Source of the DNA: Sporosarcina pasteurii
Lineage (GTDB): Bacteria; Bacillota; Bacilli; Bacillales_A; Planococcaceae
NCBI RefSeq assembly: GCF_041295575.1
Contig: NZ_CP160452.1
Location: 1,860,001 to 1,924,000, forward strand
Direction of reading: 5' to 3'
Length of the DNA stretch: 64,000 bases
A model generated the notes under the pieces. The model was given only the letters and a program-made list of their open reading frames with translations. It made no database searches and was not told the DNA's origin. This document shows positions 10,386 to 19,565 of the stretch, in pieces; position 1 is the stretch's first letter; every line of letters starts with the position of its first letter. A program made the position numbers and the translations under genes.

Positions 10386-11528
10386 TTACTCTGAAAGCTT
10401 CTTTAATTGGTCTCCAATGACATCACTTATTGAGAAACCTTGGGATTCTTCAGGCATCTCATAATCGTCGTAAGATGTTTGATCTTCTTTTTCCACCAAG
10501 TCTTTAATGCTTAGCGATAAACGTTCCTCGTTTGGATTCACATCTAGGACTTTCACTTCAATTTTCTGTCCTTCCGTTAATACCTCGTTCGGCGTACCGA
10601 TATGATCATGTGAAATTCGTGAGATATGCACGAGACCTTCGACACCAGGGAAAACTTCAACGAACGCACCATAAGAAACTAACCGTCTAACAGTTCCTTC
10701 TAGGATAGAACCTTTTGGTGCTTTTTCTTCGATTCCTTCCCAAGGCCCAGGCAATGTTTCTTTAATGGATAATGAAATACGCTCAGCGTCTCGGTCAACA
10801 GAAAGAACTTTCACTGATACCGTATCTCCTTCAGATAAAACATCTGATACTTTGTCAACGTGCGCATGTGATAGTTGTGAGATATGCACAAGACCATCTA
10901 CACCACCGATATCAACAAATGCACCGAATGATGCTAGACGTTGAACGGTACCTTCTAATACTTGACCTTCTTTTAAGTTGTCTAGTACTTCGTTTTTCTT
11001 TGCTGCCTTTTCCTCTTGGAGAACAGCACGATGGGATAAAATCAAACGGTTTTTCTCTTTATCCATTTCAATAATTTTGAATTTCATTTGTCGGCCTTTG
11101 TATTCATCGAATGATTCGACGAAATAGTCCTCTACAAGGGAAGCAGGAATGAATCCACGAACGCCTAAGTCGACAACTAGACCGCCTTTTACAACGTCTT
11201 TTACTTCCGTTTCAACGATTTCATTGTTATTAAACTTTTCTTCCAAAGAATCCCATGCTTCATCAGCGTCTACTTGACGTTTTGAAAGCACATAATTCGC
11301 TTCTTCGACTTTAATAATCGCTAGTTCAAGCTCTTCACCTTCAGAAACAACATCCGAAGCTTTTTCAATATGCAAACTTGAAATTTCACTTATTGGAATC
11401 ACACCATCAAATGGTGCACCTGGAATCTCGACCGTTACAGATTTATCTTCGATTTTAACAACTTTTCCCGTTACACGGTCACCTTCGTTAAACTCTTTTT
11501 GCATTTCAATATTGATATCCTCTGACAT
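10386..11528 (-). CDS. ypfD: S1 RNA-binding domain protein (YpfD/RpsA-like)
   Basis: 380 residues with four S1 domains, at about 16-85, 104-170, 190-258 and 275-345; the last two show the clear [20 protein letters not shown] core. It resembles the short Bacillota S1 homologue, which has fewer domains than the six of Escherichia coli RpsA and is only loosely tied to the ribosome. GGAGGAGG precedes the ATG at 11528. Order cmk-plsC-ypfD-der is the conserved one. Confidence 0.95.
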   Translation of the reverse strand: MSEDINIEMQKEFNEGDRVTGKVVKIEDKSVTVEIPGAPFDGVIPISEISSLHIEKASDVVSEGEELELAIIKVEEANYVLSKRQVDADEAWDSLEEKFNNNEIVETEVKDVVKGGLVVDLGVRGFIPASLVEDYFVESFDEYKGRQMKFKIIEMDKEKNRLILSHRAVLQEEKAAKKNEVLDNLKEGQVLEGTVQRLASFGAFVDIGGVDGLVHISQLSHAHVDKVSDVLSEGDTVSVKVLSVDRDAERISLSIKETLPGPWEGIEEKAPKGSILEGTVRRLVSYGAFVEVFPGVEGLVHISRISHDHIGTPNEVLTEGQKIEVKVLDVNPNEERLSLSIKDLVEKEDQTSYDDYEMPEESQGFSISDVIGDQLKKLSE

Positions 11529-11608
11529 ATGTAGTCCTCCTCCATTAAAACTCCTATTTCTATAATAGGCGAATTGCTTAATAAAAACAAAATATTGTAC
11601 TTATTTCT

Positions 11609-12190
11609 TCAGTTATTTGTTTCAATTAGCTTTTGGATTTCTGCCATAATGACTGCTGTCACTTCTTCAGCTGAAGCTTTTCGTTCACGATATGGAGCCA
11701 TATCAATTGGCTTACCATACACCACCTTTAATTGCTTAAATGGTTTATAAGGTCCAATAATTGCACAAGGCATCACAACAGCATCCCCGCGTAGCGCAAA
11801 GAAACCAGCACCCGCAAGTCCTTTTTGAAGTTGCCCGTCTTTACTTCGAGTCCCTTCCGGAAATAATCCGACTACTTTTCCTTCTTTTAGAAGCGTTAAC
11901 GCCTTACGCATTGCTTGCCTGTCACTCATACCTCTTTTAACAGGAAAAGCCTTTACATTTGGTAAAACACTTTTCAAAATGGGTAATTCAAACAACTCTT
12001 CTTTCGCCATAAAATGAACCGTTCGCGGACAAGTAATGCCCACAACTGGTGGATCAAGATTATCGATATGATTTGTACATAGTAAAACGCCGCCATCTTT
12101 AGGAAAATTCTCTTTCCCTATTACTTTTATCCGATAGAACGGATAAAAAATCGCACTACATAGCGCTTTACCTAGCGGGTATAAATTCAT
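11609..12190 (-). CDS. plsC: 1-acyl-sn-glycerol-3-phosphate acyltransferase
   Basis: 193 residues. Adds the second acyl chain to lysophosphatidic acid at the membrane. The HX4D catalytic motif is present as NHIDNLD near residue 41, and the substrate motif FPEGTRS near residue 115. The start ATG overlaps the cmk stop codon by four bases (ATGA), so translation is coupled. Hydrophobic N-terminus likely rests on the membrane. Confidence 0.95.
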   Translation of the reverse strand: MNLYPLGKALCSAIFYPFYRIKVIGKENFPKDGGVLLCTNHIDNLDPPVVGITCPRTVHFMAKEELFELPILKSVLPNVKAFPVKRGMSDRQAMRKALTLLKEGKVVGLFPEGTRSKDGQLQKGLAGAGFFALRGDAVVMPCAIIGPYKPFKQLKVVYGKPIDMAPYRERKASAEEVTAVIMAEIQKLIETNN

Positions 12191-12864
12191 TTCGCTAACC
12201 TCTCTTTTGCCAATCGACTAATTTCCCTGGCCACTTCTTCAATATTCATCGAAGTCGTATCAAGAAGGATCGCATCATCCGCTCGCTTTAAAGGTGAAAC
12301 TTCACGATTTGAATCGGCTTCGTCTCGTTTTCTAATTTCTTCTTGGAGGGCTTCAAGTGAAGAATGAATTCCCCGCTTTTTATTTTCTTCGTATCTACGA
12401 AGGGCCCGCTCTTCAACCGATGCCGTCATGAACACCTTTAATTCCGCATTTGGCAACACGTGGGTTCCTATGTCTCTACCATCCATCACAACCCCTGACT
12501 GACGCCCCAAGTTACGTTGTTTTTCTACCATTAATTCTCTCACTTGATTATGGGCTGACACTTGAGATACTGCAGCAGTCACTTCTGCTGTTCGAATTGC
12601 CTCTGATACATCAACACCATCTAATTTTACTGCTTGACCATTTTCTAGCGGAACGAGCAAAATCTCTGTCTGTTCAAGCAACTCGCCAAGTGCCTCTCCG
12701 TCATTAATATCTATGCTTTCCTTTAACGCTTTATACGTCAATGCACGATACATCGCACCAGTATCAATATACGTATAGCCTAATTTCTCAGCTGTAATTT
12801 TCGCAATGGTACTTTTTCCAGCCGCAGCTGGCCCATCAATCGCTATTTTCAATCTATCTAACAT
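12187..12864 (-). CDS. cmk: Cytidylate kinase
   Basis: 225 residues from the ATG at 12864. Phosphorylates CMP and dCMP. P-loop GPAAAGKST near residue 9 and the CMP-binding DGRDIGT motif in the middle. GGGAGGT lies seven bases before 12864; the open frame extends to a TTG at 12885 that covers this site and is rejected. Overlaps plsC by four bases. Confidence 0.97.
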   Translation of the reverse strand: MLDRLKIAIDGPAAAGKSTIAKITAEKLGYTYIDTGAMYRALTYKALKESIDINDGEALGELLEQTEILLVPLENGQAVKLDGVDVSEAIRTAEVTAAVSQVSAHNQVRELMVEKQRNLGRQSGVVMDGRDIGTHVLPNAELKVFMTASVEERALRRYEENKKRGIHSSLEALQEEIRKRDEADSNREVSPLKRADDAILLDTTSMNIEEVAREISRLAKERLAK

Positions 12865-12908
12865 CGTCTTTACCTCCCGCAACAATTCGACAATAGTGTA
12901 TCACAAAC

Positions 12909-12945
12909 AAAAGAGAAAAGTCCCCATTCAAGAGACTTTTCCCCT
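12909..12945 (-). terminator. Terminator after the PilZ gene
   Basis: On the minus strand GAAAAGTC pairs with GACTTTTC, the stem is lengthened by G-T pairs, and CTCTTTTGTTT follows. It begins at the motI stop codon. Confidence 0.75.
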
Positions 12946-13583
12946 TATTTATTTTTCATTTGTAATTGACGTTCGAAACAAAATTGAACAATTTGTTGCC
13001 GGTCCACTGTCGAGATTTCTACAAACTCCAAAGACGCAATTTTTCTTCGTCCATCTTCCCATATTCTAATGACCCTCCCCTTAGCCCGAACGTATTGAGT
13101 TTCACGTTTGACAAAAGGTAGGACAAGTAGTAAAGAAACAACTGCTTCCTTTTGTAAGACACTCGTATTTGTAATATTAATTGCGACACCACCCGCACTA
13201 ATATCTTCAGTCACAAGCTGCATGACATGATCTTCTATTTCTACCGCGACATCAATCGCCACCTTTACTCTCACAAACTGACGTCGCTGTATTCTAATAA
13301 GCCCTTCGTCACCTTCATAAGCTATCTTTAACATCGGCACACCATCGATCTGTCTTCCACATACCACTGTATGAAAAGCATACGACATGCGTAAGTCATC
13401 CGTAAAATTAATCACGAGCTCCGTTCCATCCATAAAAAAAGCTGTTTTGCCCGTGTCAATATGCGTTGGATAGTCAATCATGACGAAGCCGTCTCCTGAG
13501 TCGATGATTTTACTTCTGTACTTGCTGTTATCATCCGAAAATTTCTTCTCAATGATAACTACTGTTCCAACCTTCAATGTCAA
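12945..13583 (-). CDS. motI: PilZ-domain c-di-GMP receptor, MotI/YpfA-like flagellar clutch
   Basis: About 212 residues. N-terminal YcgR-like beta domain, then a PilZ domain with the c-di-GMP motifs RxxxR (in RIQRRQFVR, near residue 100) and DxSxxG (DISAGG). In B. subtilis this protein binds the stator protein MotA and stops the motor when c-di-GMP is high. TTG at 13583 is preferred because GGAGG lies eight bases upstream; a GTG at 13592 is the other option. Place before cmk matches ypfA. Confidence 0.87.
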   Translation of the reverse strand: MTLKVGTVVIIEKKFSDDNSKYRSKIIDSGDGFVMIDYPTHIDTGKTAFFMDGTELVINFTDDLRMSYAFHTVVCGRQIDGVPMLKIAYEGDEGLIRIQRRQFVRVKVAIDVAVEIEDHVMQLVTEDISAGGVAINITNTSVLQKEAVVSLLLVLPFVKRETQYVRAKGRVIRIWEDGRRKIASLEFVEISTVDRQQIVQFCFERQLQMKNK

Positions 13584-13704
13584 CTGACGCACCTCCGCCT
13601 TTAGTCATGCTACTATTATCTCATGACTAAAGAGAAATGCAATATACATTTAAGCATATAAAGAACCTACTCATTTGAAGGCATCTAACAACATTTAAAA
13701 GAGA

Positions 13705-14991
13705 TTACGGCTGTTTTTCAGTTTTTATCACTTCAGCTGTTTCAGTATCGACAACAACGACATAGGTATCTATTTGCTCGTCCACTTCCATCGTAACAGT
13801 TAAGTAATAAGATAAACGTTGGTCTAATCGGTCGTTTTCAACATAGGCAAGCTCTTCTTCTACTACCGTTACGTTTGTACGGAAAAATTCTTCCCAATTT
13901 TGTTCCACTATTTTTTGCGGCTTCAAATTTTCTTTTTGAATATACTCCATCGCATTTAGCCCAATAATTCCACCCGTATCTTTCGCAACTTTTAAATGGA
14001 TAACATCCGAAAATACTTTTGCTTCATACTCAGGCTCAACACGGACAAACACAAAGTGCCAAGATGTATGATTTTCTCTTGCTTCTTCTAAAACAGTATC
14101 CCCGTATCCAGAACTAGACAAAAACTGTTCAGCTTTTTCCTTAATAAACTCATATGACTGCGTTTCCTGTCCAAATGGTCTTTCCGATAAAAATGATAAG
14201 ACATGGCCACCTTTTTCAGTGATATCAATATAACCGACTGAACTATCCTCAGCAAATCGAATGTGATAGAAAGGATAAGGTGCACCAGGCTTACTATTTT
14301 CTACGACAATAGAAGAATTTGAAACTTCAGGAAACAGAAATTTAAATCGCTCGATTGCTTCTTCACGCGTCACTTTTTTATCAGTCAATGTTTGCAATTC
14401 TTTTTTCTTTAATGAATCTGACTCACTAGCCGTTAGCGGAAAATCACTTTCAGTATACTGTTTAACTGTTTCCCGCATGCCATCCCAATCATGCTCTGAA
14501 TCAACTGAGTCTAGTTGATTCGACCAACTTTCAACTGATACATCCCCTCGAATTAAATCGGCCGTTGCCAATTGCCATTCATCCGCCATTTCACGCAAAT
14601 TAACAGAAGCTTGCGTCATTACTTGATGGTATTCTTCTTTATCGTTTAGTCGCTCGGTTTCTTTTGCATAATTTCCGAGTCTCCCTAAATAATTCATCCA
14701 AGAATTTGAAAAGCCTCTATCGAGCGGTAATGAACCAACCGCATTTTTTACATCTGAGGAAAGTCTCCATATATCTTCCCTTGCATCATCAAAGCCATCA
14801 CTCTCATTAAACAATAAAGTTTTCTTCACCGCAGTATCTAATTCTTCTAATTTCTGTGATGCCTCTGTCATTTTCTTCGCATATTGACCACTCAGTAAAT
14901 AACTTAACTGCTGATTTTCTGTACTTTTTCCGTAGGCAAATATAGCTAATGCCGCAATCGCATAGACTAGTACAAATATTATTTTTTTCAT
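13705..14991 (-). CDS. ypeB: Germination protein YpeB
   Basis: 428 residues. One N-terminal membrane anchor (about 5-20), then a long helical region and two to three PepSY-like domains toward the C-terminus. YpeB is needed for SleB to be stably held in the dormant spore. It follows sleB, as in all known members. No good ribosome-binding site precedes the ATG at 14991, which is odd; coupling to sleB or another start cannot be excluded. Confidence 0.93.
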   Translation of the reverse strand: MKKIIFVLVYAIAALAIFAYGKSTENQQLSYLLSGQYAKKMTEASQKLEELDTAVKKTLLFNESDGFDDAREDIWRLSSDVKNAVGSLPLDRGFSNSWMNYLGRLGNYAKETERLNDKEEYHQVMTQASVNLREMADEWQLATADLIRGDVSVESWSNQLDSVDSEHDWDGMRETVKQYTESDFPLTASESDSLKKKELQTLTDKKVTREEAIERFKFLFPEVSNSSIVVENSKPGAPYPFYHIRFAEDSSVGYIDITEKGGHVLSFLSERPFGQETQSYEFIKEKAEQFLSSSGYGDTVLEEARENHTSWHFVFVRVEPEYEAKVFSDVIHLKVAKDTGGIIGLNAMEYIQKENLKPQKIVEQNWEEFFRTNVTVVEEELAYVENDRLDQRLSYYLTVTMEVDEQIDTYVVVVDTETAEVIKTEKQP

Positions 14992-15076
14992 ATTTAAGCA
15001 AAAGTATTGCCGAATGGTGATTTCGGAACTTCCGCACAGCCTCCCATCGTCAATTTAATCGTGTTCTTTTCGCTTT

Positions 15077-15862
15077 TCAATAACAAAACACATGCAACCC
15101 AATTTTTTTGATTTGCGGTCTTGACCAAATCCATTTACTTGTTGCCGTAATTGGGTTGAAATAATAAATCGCGTTTTCTGATGGATCCCAACCGTTAATC
15201 GCATCTATCACCGCTTCTTTTGCTCTTTCATTTGGCGTTAACCAAATCTGTCCGTCAGCAACCGCAGTAAATGCACCTGGTTGGAAAATAACCCCGCCTA
15301 CTGTATCAGGAAAATCTGGGTGTTCAACACGATTCAAAATAACGGCGGCAACAGCTACTTGCCCTTCATATGGCTCTCCCCTCGCCTCACCATAAACTGC
15401 ATTCGACATGAGTTTTATGTCTTGATCTGAATATTTTGCAGGGACTTGCGCATTCTGTTTTTGACCAGTACCTTTTCCGACCTGACCATCAAGCGGCTTG
15501 CCCCCATAATGGGTAAACTTATTCCCTTTCTCGATATTTTGTTTCACATACTTTTCATCGTAATTACTTATATCAACCAACTTCTTCTTCGTTGCTTCAC
15601 CAGCAATCCCATCAACTGGAAGGCCATATTGGTCTTGAAAATTCCTAAGTGCCCAATAGGTCCCATACCCAAATTTACCGTCAATTGTTCCGGTGTAATA
15701 GCCGATGTATTGTAGCCTTGCCTGTAACTCAATCACATCGTCACCAAATGCACCACGCTGAATTTGCTGAGAACTAAAGGCGCCCGAATGAGTTGGCGAA
15801 ATCACATACAGACAACTCAACAGAAGCGCAACAAGTACAGTTCGATTCACTATCTTCTTCAA
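15077..15862 (-). CDS. sleB: Spore cortex-lytic enzyme SleB
   Basis: About 261 residues. Signal peptide (to about residue 28), a peptidoglycan-binding domain at about 33-95 (IELQARLQYIGYYTG), and a C-terminal cell-wall hydrolase domain with the catalytic glutamate region YGEARGEPYEGQVAVAAVILNR. The lytic transglycosylase attacks muramic-delta-lactam cortex in germination. TTG at 15862 is preferred: GGAGG is seven bases away, while the ATG at 15868 is only one base from it. Forms an operon with ypeB. Confidence 0.95.
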   Translation of the reverse strand: MKKIVNRTVLVALLLSCLYVISPTHSGAFSSQQIQRGAFGDDVIELQARLQYIGYYTGTIDGKFGYGTYWALRNFQDQYGLPVDGIAGEATKKKLVDISNYDEKYVKQNIEKGNKFTHYGGKPLDGQVGKGTGQKQNAQVPAKYSDQDIKLMSNAVYGEARGEPYEGQVAVAAVILNRVEHPDFPDTVGGVIFQPGAFTAVADGQIWLTPNERAKEAVIDAINGWDPSENAIYYFNPITATSKWIWSRPQIKKIGLHVFCY

Positions 15863-16052
15863 ATCCATTCCTCCTTTTCTTCACAGTTTGTCCACTTTTC
15901 TAAAAAATATGAGCAGAAATGCTGAAACCGAAGAGTTGATGCGACAAACATAAAACGTATTGACGGAGCTGCGTTCATAACGACAGAGTCAAGTCAACTT
16001 GTGACTCGAGCATCTGGCGGTTGAAGCTGGACAGAAGTATACAAATTGGAAA

Positions 16053-16089
16053 TAAAAAAAGGCTTCTAGCACTGATAATGCTAAAAACC
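16053..16089 (-). terminator. Terminator of prsW
   Basis: On the minus strand GGTTTTTAGCA pairs with TGCTAGAAGCC (11 pairs with G-T) around seven bases, followed by TTTTTTT. It lies 50 bases after the prsW stop. The remainder of 15863-16138 shows no gene. Confidence 0.85.
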
Positions 16090-16138
16090 ACCTACATTCA
16101 TTAAATTTTTCGTCATATTGATCAATTGAACATCTCGC

Positions 16139-16813
16139 TTATTCAATATTCGCTTTCGACCGAAACTGATGCATTGCATGGATATGCGCATTTTTTACTC
16201 TTGTGAGACCAAACCACCAAAGAAATAGCATAAATGGAATCATCATGTATAGTGAAAATTTACGAACTAAAAAGATTCCGTTATAGATAAAGTGAAGTAA
16301 GTAGGGAGCAAGAAGTGCTAAGAATAACAGAAGTGTCTTATTAGATTCATCGAATTTAGCTTTTCCAATGTAATACCCCATCACTACGCCAAATAACGCA
16401 TGACTTGAGACAGGAAGAAGTGCACGCATGAACGCAATGTCTGTACCGTATGTAAGTAAATATAAAATATTTTCAACTGTCGCAAATCCTAATGAAATGC
16501 TCGCTCCATATAAAATTCCATCATAAGCATCTTCAAATTCAACATGACGATAAATAGTTAGCAATAATAAGAGCCATTTAAAAAACTCTTCTAATCCACT
16601 CGTAAATACAACATTACGAAAAAAAACATGAGAGAATATATTTTCTTCCTCAAACACATGCTGGATAAATAGTATAGGGAAAGTCATAACCGCCCCATAC
16701 ACAAAAGTATGAAGCAATGTACGGGATGGTTCTTTGGCAATTTGCTTACGTAAATAAAAATAACTAAATAAAGCCAATCCGGGTGCAATTGCCAAAGTTA
16801 ATAATATGAACAT
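16139..16813 (-). CDS. prsW: Intramembrane protease PrsW
   Basis: 224 residues, about seven membrane segments. The family motifs are seen: EExxK as EEFFKW near residue 76, and a conserved histidine in SSHALFGVVMG near residue 140. In B. subtilis PrsW makes the first cut in the anti-sigma factor RsiW. RsiW/SigW are not in this window; the ECF pair here is SigX/RsiX. GGGGGG lies before the ATG at 16813. Confidence 0.93.
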   Translation of the reverse strand: MFILLTLAIAPGLALFSYFYLRKQIAKEPSRTLLHTFVYGAVMTFPILFIQHVFEEENIFSHVFFRNVVFTSGLEEFFKWLLLLLTIYRHVEFEDAYDGILYGASISLGFATVENILYLLTYGTDIAFMRALLPVSSHALFGVVMGYYIGKAKFDESNKTLLLFLALLAPYLLHFIYNGIFLVRKFSLYMMIPFMLFLWWFGLTRVKNAHIHAMHQFRSKANIE

Positions 16814-16955
16814 TCAATCCCCCCTCAAGAAGAACTCAAATAGATGCAAGCATCCTAAGCATCTATCATAGCTAATTAGTCAAGAACGCTGCGGATTGCG
16901 ATCATACTTACAAGGATCATTGTAGTACGTTTTGTGCCATTTTGAGATTCTCTTT

Positions 16956-17930
16956 TTAACGCTTATTGTTCACTATCTCATCAATCGCTTTTGCGATTAA
17001 CTCCCCGTGGAACCTACCATTTTCAATAAATATTTCGTTAGTATTGTTTCCCGCAGCAATAACTCCCGCAATATATAAATGCTGAACATTCGTTTCCATC
17101 GTATTTTCATCAAAACGAGGGCGACCACTTTCAGCTTCCATTTGAATGCCCATATCTTTTAAAAACGAATAATCTGGATGATATCCGGTCATTGCAAAAA
17201 TATAATCATGTGGAATGGTAATATGCTCACCTTTTTTCTCTATGAGAATTGTCGATTCCGTAATTTCAATCACATTCGATTCAAAATGCATAGTAATTGA
17301 ACCATTTCTAATTAAACTGTCGAATGCAGGTAAAATCCATGGCTTAACACTCGGCGAATAGTCTTCTCCACGATAAACGACGGTAACATTCGCTCCAGCC
17401 CTTTCAAGTTCAAGCGCCGCATCAACGGATGAATTTTTACCCCCAATGACGACAACGTCTTTTTGAAAATATGGGTGCGCTTCTTTAAAGTAATGAAAAA
17501 CATTCGGTAAGTTTTCACCTTTCACATTCATCCTATTCGGATTGTCATAGTAGCCTGTTGCGACGACAACGAAATTCGCCAAATAGACCTCTTTATCAGT
17601 CGTCACTTGGAAATGACCCACTACCTTACGAACCTCTTTTACCCGCTCAAAACTATTCACTTCTATTCCCGTCATCTTCACAACTTCACGGTAGTATACA
17701 AGTGCGTCATTTCGCTTTGGTTTTTCTTTTGCTGTGATAAAAGGAATGTCTCCGATAGATAATTTCAAACTAGAACTGAAAAATGTTTGATGGGTTGGAT
17801 AACGATAGATAGAATTCACGATATTTCCTTTTTCAATAACGAGTACATCTATCCCTTTTTTCTTTAATTCAATTGCTGCTGATAAACCGCATGGTCCTCC
17901 TCCAACCACAATCACTTCTCTTCTTTGCAT
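16956..17930 (-). CDS. bdr: Bacillithiol disulfide reductase YpdA/Bdr
   Basis: 324 residues. Two-domain FAD/NADPH oxidoreductase with GGGPCGLSAAIE at residues 9-20, holding the conserved single cysteine (C13) of YpdA, and a second dinucleotide site VVIGGKNSSVDAALE near residue 166. Known YpdA reduces oxidised bacillithiol, so its presence points to bacillithiol as the low-molecular-weight thiol. GGAGAG precedes the ATG at 17930. Next to prsW, as in Bacillus. Confidence 0.94.
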   Translation of the reverse strand: MQRREVIVVGGGPCGLSAAIELKKKGIDVLVIEKGNIVNSIYRYPTHQTFFSSSLKLSIGDIPFITAKEKPKRNDALVYYREVVKMTGIEVNSFERVKEVRKVVGHFQVTTDKEVYLANFVVVATGYYDNPNRMNVKGENLPNVFHYFKEAHPYFQKDVVVIGGKNSSVDAALELERAGANVTVVYRGEDYSPSVKPWILPAFDSLIRNGSITMHFESNVIEITESTILIEKKGEHITIPHDYIFAMTGYHPDYSFLKDMGIQMEAESGRPRFDENTMETNVQHLYIAGVIAAGNNTNEIFIENGRFHGELIAKAIDEIVNNKR

Positions 17931-17953
17931 CTAGGTATACTCTCCTTTAAAAA

Positions 17954-18733
17954 CTACTCCGTATAACTGATCGTAATGATATGACATTCTGGTCGTGCAC
18001 CTAATCGTAATGGCAAGGTCGTTGTCCCGTATCCATTGCTAATCAGTTTCCCTCTTCCTCCAACCGATTCAAAAGAACCTTTTTCACTAATTCCAAATTT
18101 TCCTAGCCGTATTTGTCCGCCGTGTGTATGTCCTGCTAACATTAAAGTTGGATGATAGTAACGCTCCACCTCTTCCCAGACAACAGGCTGATGACTAACA
18201 AATAACACATTTTTATATTGCTCTATATTTTCTAATGCTTGCTCCACATCTAATTTCAAACAGGAAGGATCGTCTGTTCCACAAATTCCCCATGAAGAAT
18301 GACTGTGAATGGGCATATTTTTATTTTCCAAAATAATACCATCGTGTTGTCCAATAATTTGTCTGATTGTCTCTTCTCCAACTTCCCGATCATTGTTTCC
18401 CCAGACATAAAAAACTTGACCGAGCTGACTCAGTTTTTGCACATTTCGATTAATCCGTGACAAAGGGACATTTTTTTCAGCTAAATCCCCACCGATGATC
18501 ACTAAGTCGATATCTTTATCGATTTTCTTTAATAATTTCTCGTCAATTTTCCTTCTATGAATATCTGAAATGAAAAAGACTTTCAATTGTCTCCTAGTAG
18601 ACGAAAGCGCCTCAACGATTAAATGATGTCGCATGACATTTCTTTCTTTCGCATTTAAAACCATTCGTAAGAAGATGGATGCGCATAGAAAGAATGTAGT
18701 CCCTACAATTTTCTTGAACGTAATATTCGCCAC
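17954..18733 (-). CDS. ypbG: Membrane-anchored metallophosphoesterase, YpbG-like
   Basis: 259 residues. One N-terminal hydrophobic segment, then the calcineurin-like metal-binding motifs in order: DIH (residue 55), GGDLAE (about 82), GNND (about 116), a histidine in SHQP, and GHTHGGQ near 202. Substrate unknown. The start is uncertain: the GTG at 18733 lies almost on AAAGG, so another non-ATG codon a few bases later may be used. Confidence 0.88.
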   Translation of the reverse strand: MANITFKKIVGTTFFLCASIFLRMVLNAKERNVMRHHLIVEALSSTRRQLKVFFISDIHRRKIDEKLLKKIDKDIDLVIIGGDLAEKNVPLSRINRNVQKLSQLGQVFYVWGNNDREVGEETIRQIIGQHDGIILENKNMPIHSHSSWGICGTDDPSCLKLDVEQALENIEQYKNVLFVSHQPVVWEEVERYYHPTLMLAGHTHGGQIRLGKFGISEKGSFESVGGRGKLISNGYGTTTLPLRLGARPECHIITISYTE

Positions 18734-18745
18734 CTTTCATAAGAA

Positions 18746-18770
18746 ATAGGCAAAGGTTTTCTTTGCCTAT
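18746..18770 (-). terminator. Hairpin after the LysM gene
   Basis: ATAGGCAAAG and CTTTGCCTAT form a ten-pair stem around four to five bases; on the minus strand it is followed by TTCTTAT, a weak T-run. It lies between the ypbE-like stop and ypbG. Confidence 0.65.
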
Positions 18771-18795
18771 CTCTACATTATGATTCATTCTATGT

Positions 18796-19491
18796 TTACG
18801 GGATAATTAACTTTTGTCCGACGGAAATTTCATTGGTCGTTAAACTATTTGCTTGCATAATTTTATTCACACCGTCGCCAGACTTATAATAATTAACTGA
18901 GATTCTATACAATGTTTCCCCTGGTGCTACGACATGTGTGCGCGCTTGGGATTTCTGTTCATCAGTAGAATCGTTTTCTTTCGCTCTTTCTTCCGCTTGT
19001 GCTTGCTGCTTTTCTTTCTCGGCTTGCTGACGGGCTGCCTCTTCTTTTCTTTTTTCCTCTGCTTCCGCCTCAGCTTTTGCCCTTTCAGCTTCTTCTTTTG
19101 CCTTTTCTTCGGCCTCTATTTGCTCATTCGTTTTTTCATCTTTTTTATCATCTTCCGGTTCTTTTTCTTTATTCACCGTAGTGACACTATTTTCATCAGT
19201 TTTTTTACTCTTCTCGAATTGAAATTGAGATTCTTCCAATTTCGACGCGATATTATCATTTGGTGAGTTCCAACTAATTATGACAAAAGCAAGAATTCCG
19301 ATTGGAATGAGTGTAAATAAAACGAGAAGCACATTAATTAATGAATAGCGAGAACGTTTTTTGGGCTTTCTTTTTTTACTATGTAAATCAACACGCGATA
19401 GTGGTTTTCCACTATCTGTTTCCCCGTCAAGTTTGATTTCTTTTCGTTGTTCTTCAAATTCCGTTCTATAGTCATCTTTTTTCACATTCAA
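18796..19491 (-). CDS. ypbE: YpbE-like membrane protein with C-terminal LysM domain
   Basis: 231 residues in three parts: a cytoplasmic basic N-terminus, one membrane helix at about 48-69, a charged Glu/Lys/Ala-rich coiled-coil region (about 105-175) and a LysM domain (about 185-231, HVVAPGETLYRIS) that should hold peptidoglycan. Matches B. subtilis YpbE in size, layout and place beside recS. Role in the cell wall unknown. Confidence 0.88.
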   Translation of the reverse strand: MNVKKDDYRTEFEEQRKEIKLDGETDSGKPLSRVDLHSKKRKPKKRSRYSLINVLLVLFTLIPIGILAFVIISWNSPNDNIASKLEESQFQFEKSKKTDENSVTTVNKEKEPEDDKKDEKTNEQIEAEEKAKEEAERAKAEAEAEEKRKEEAARQQAEKEKQQAQAEERAKENDSTDEQKSQARTHVVAPGETLYRISVNYYKSGDGVNKIMQANSLTTNEISVGQKLIIP

Positions 19492-19565
19492 CTTCTCCTA
19501 TCACAAGAATACTTGCCTATCCATTATGACGAATTTTGTCGTAAAAGTAAACGAACTTCCAATAC

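Noticed and set aside
16839-16955. Possible 14-codon peptide gene between bdr and prsW
   Set aside because: The open frame has no ribosome-binding site and its start is unclear.
18934-19266. Plus-strand hydrophobic ORF of 110 codons
   Set aside because: It is the complement of the Glu/Lys-rich coiled coil of the LysM protein, which gives Phe/Leu/Ser-rich antisense.
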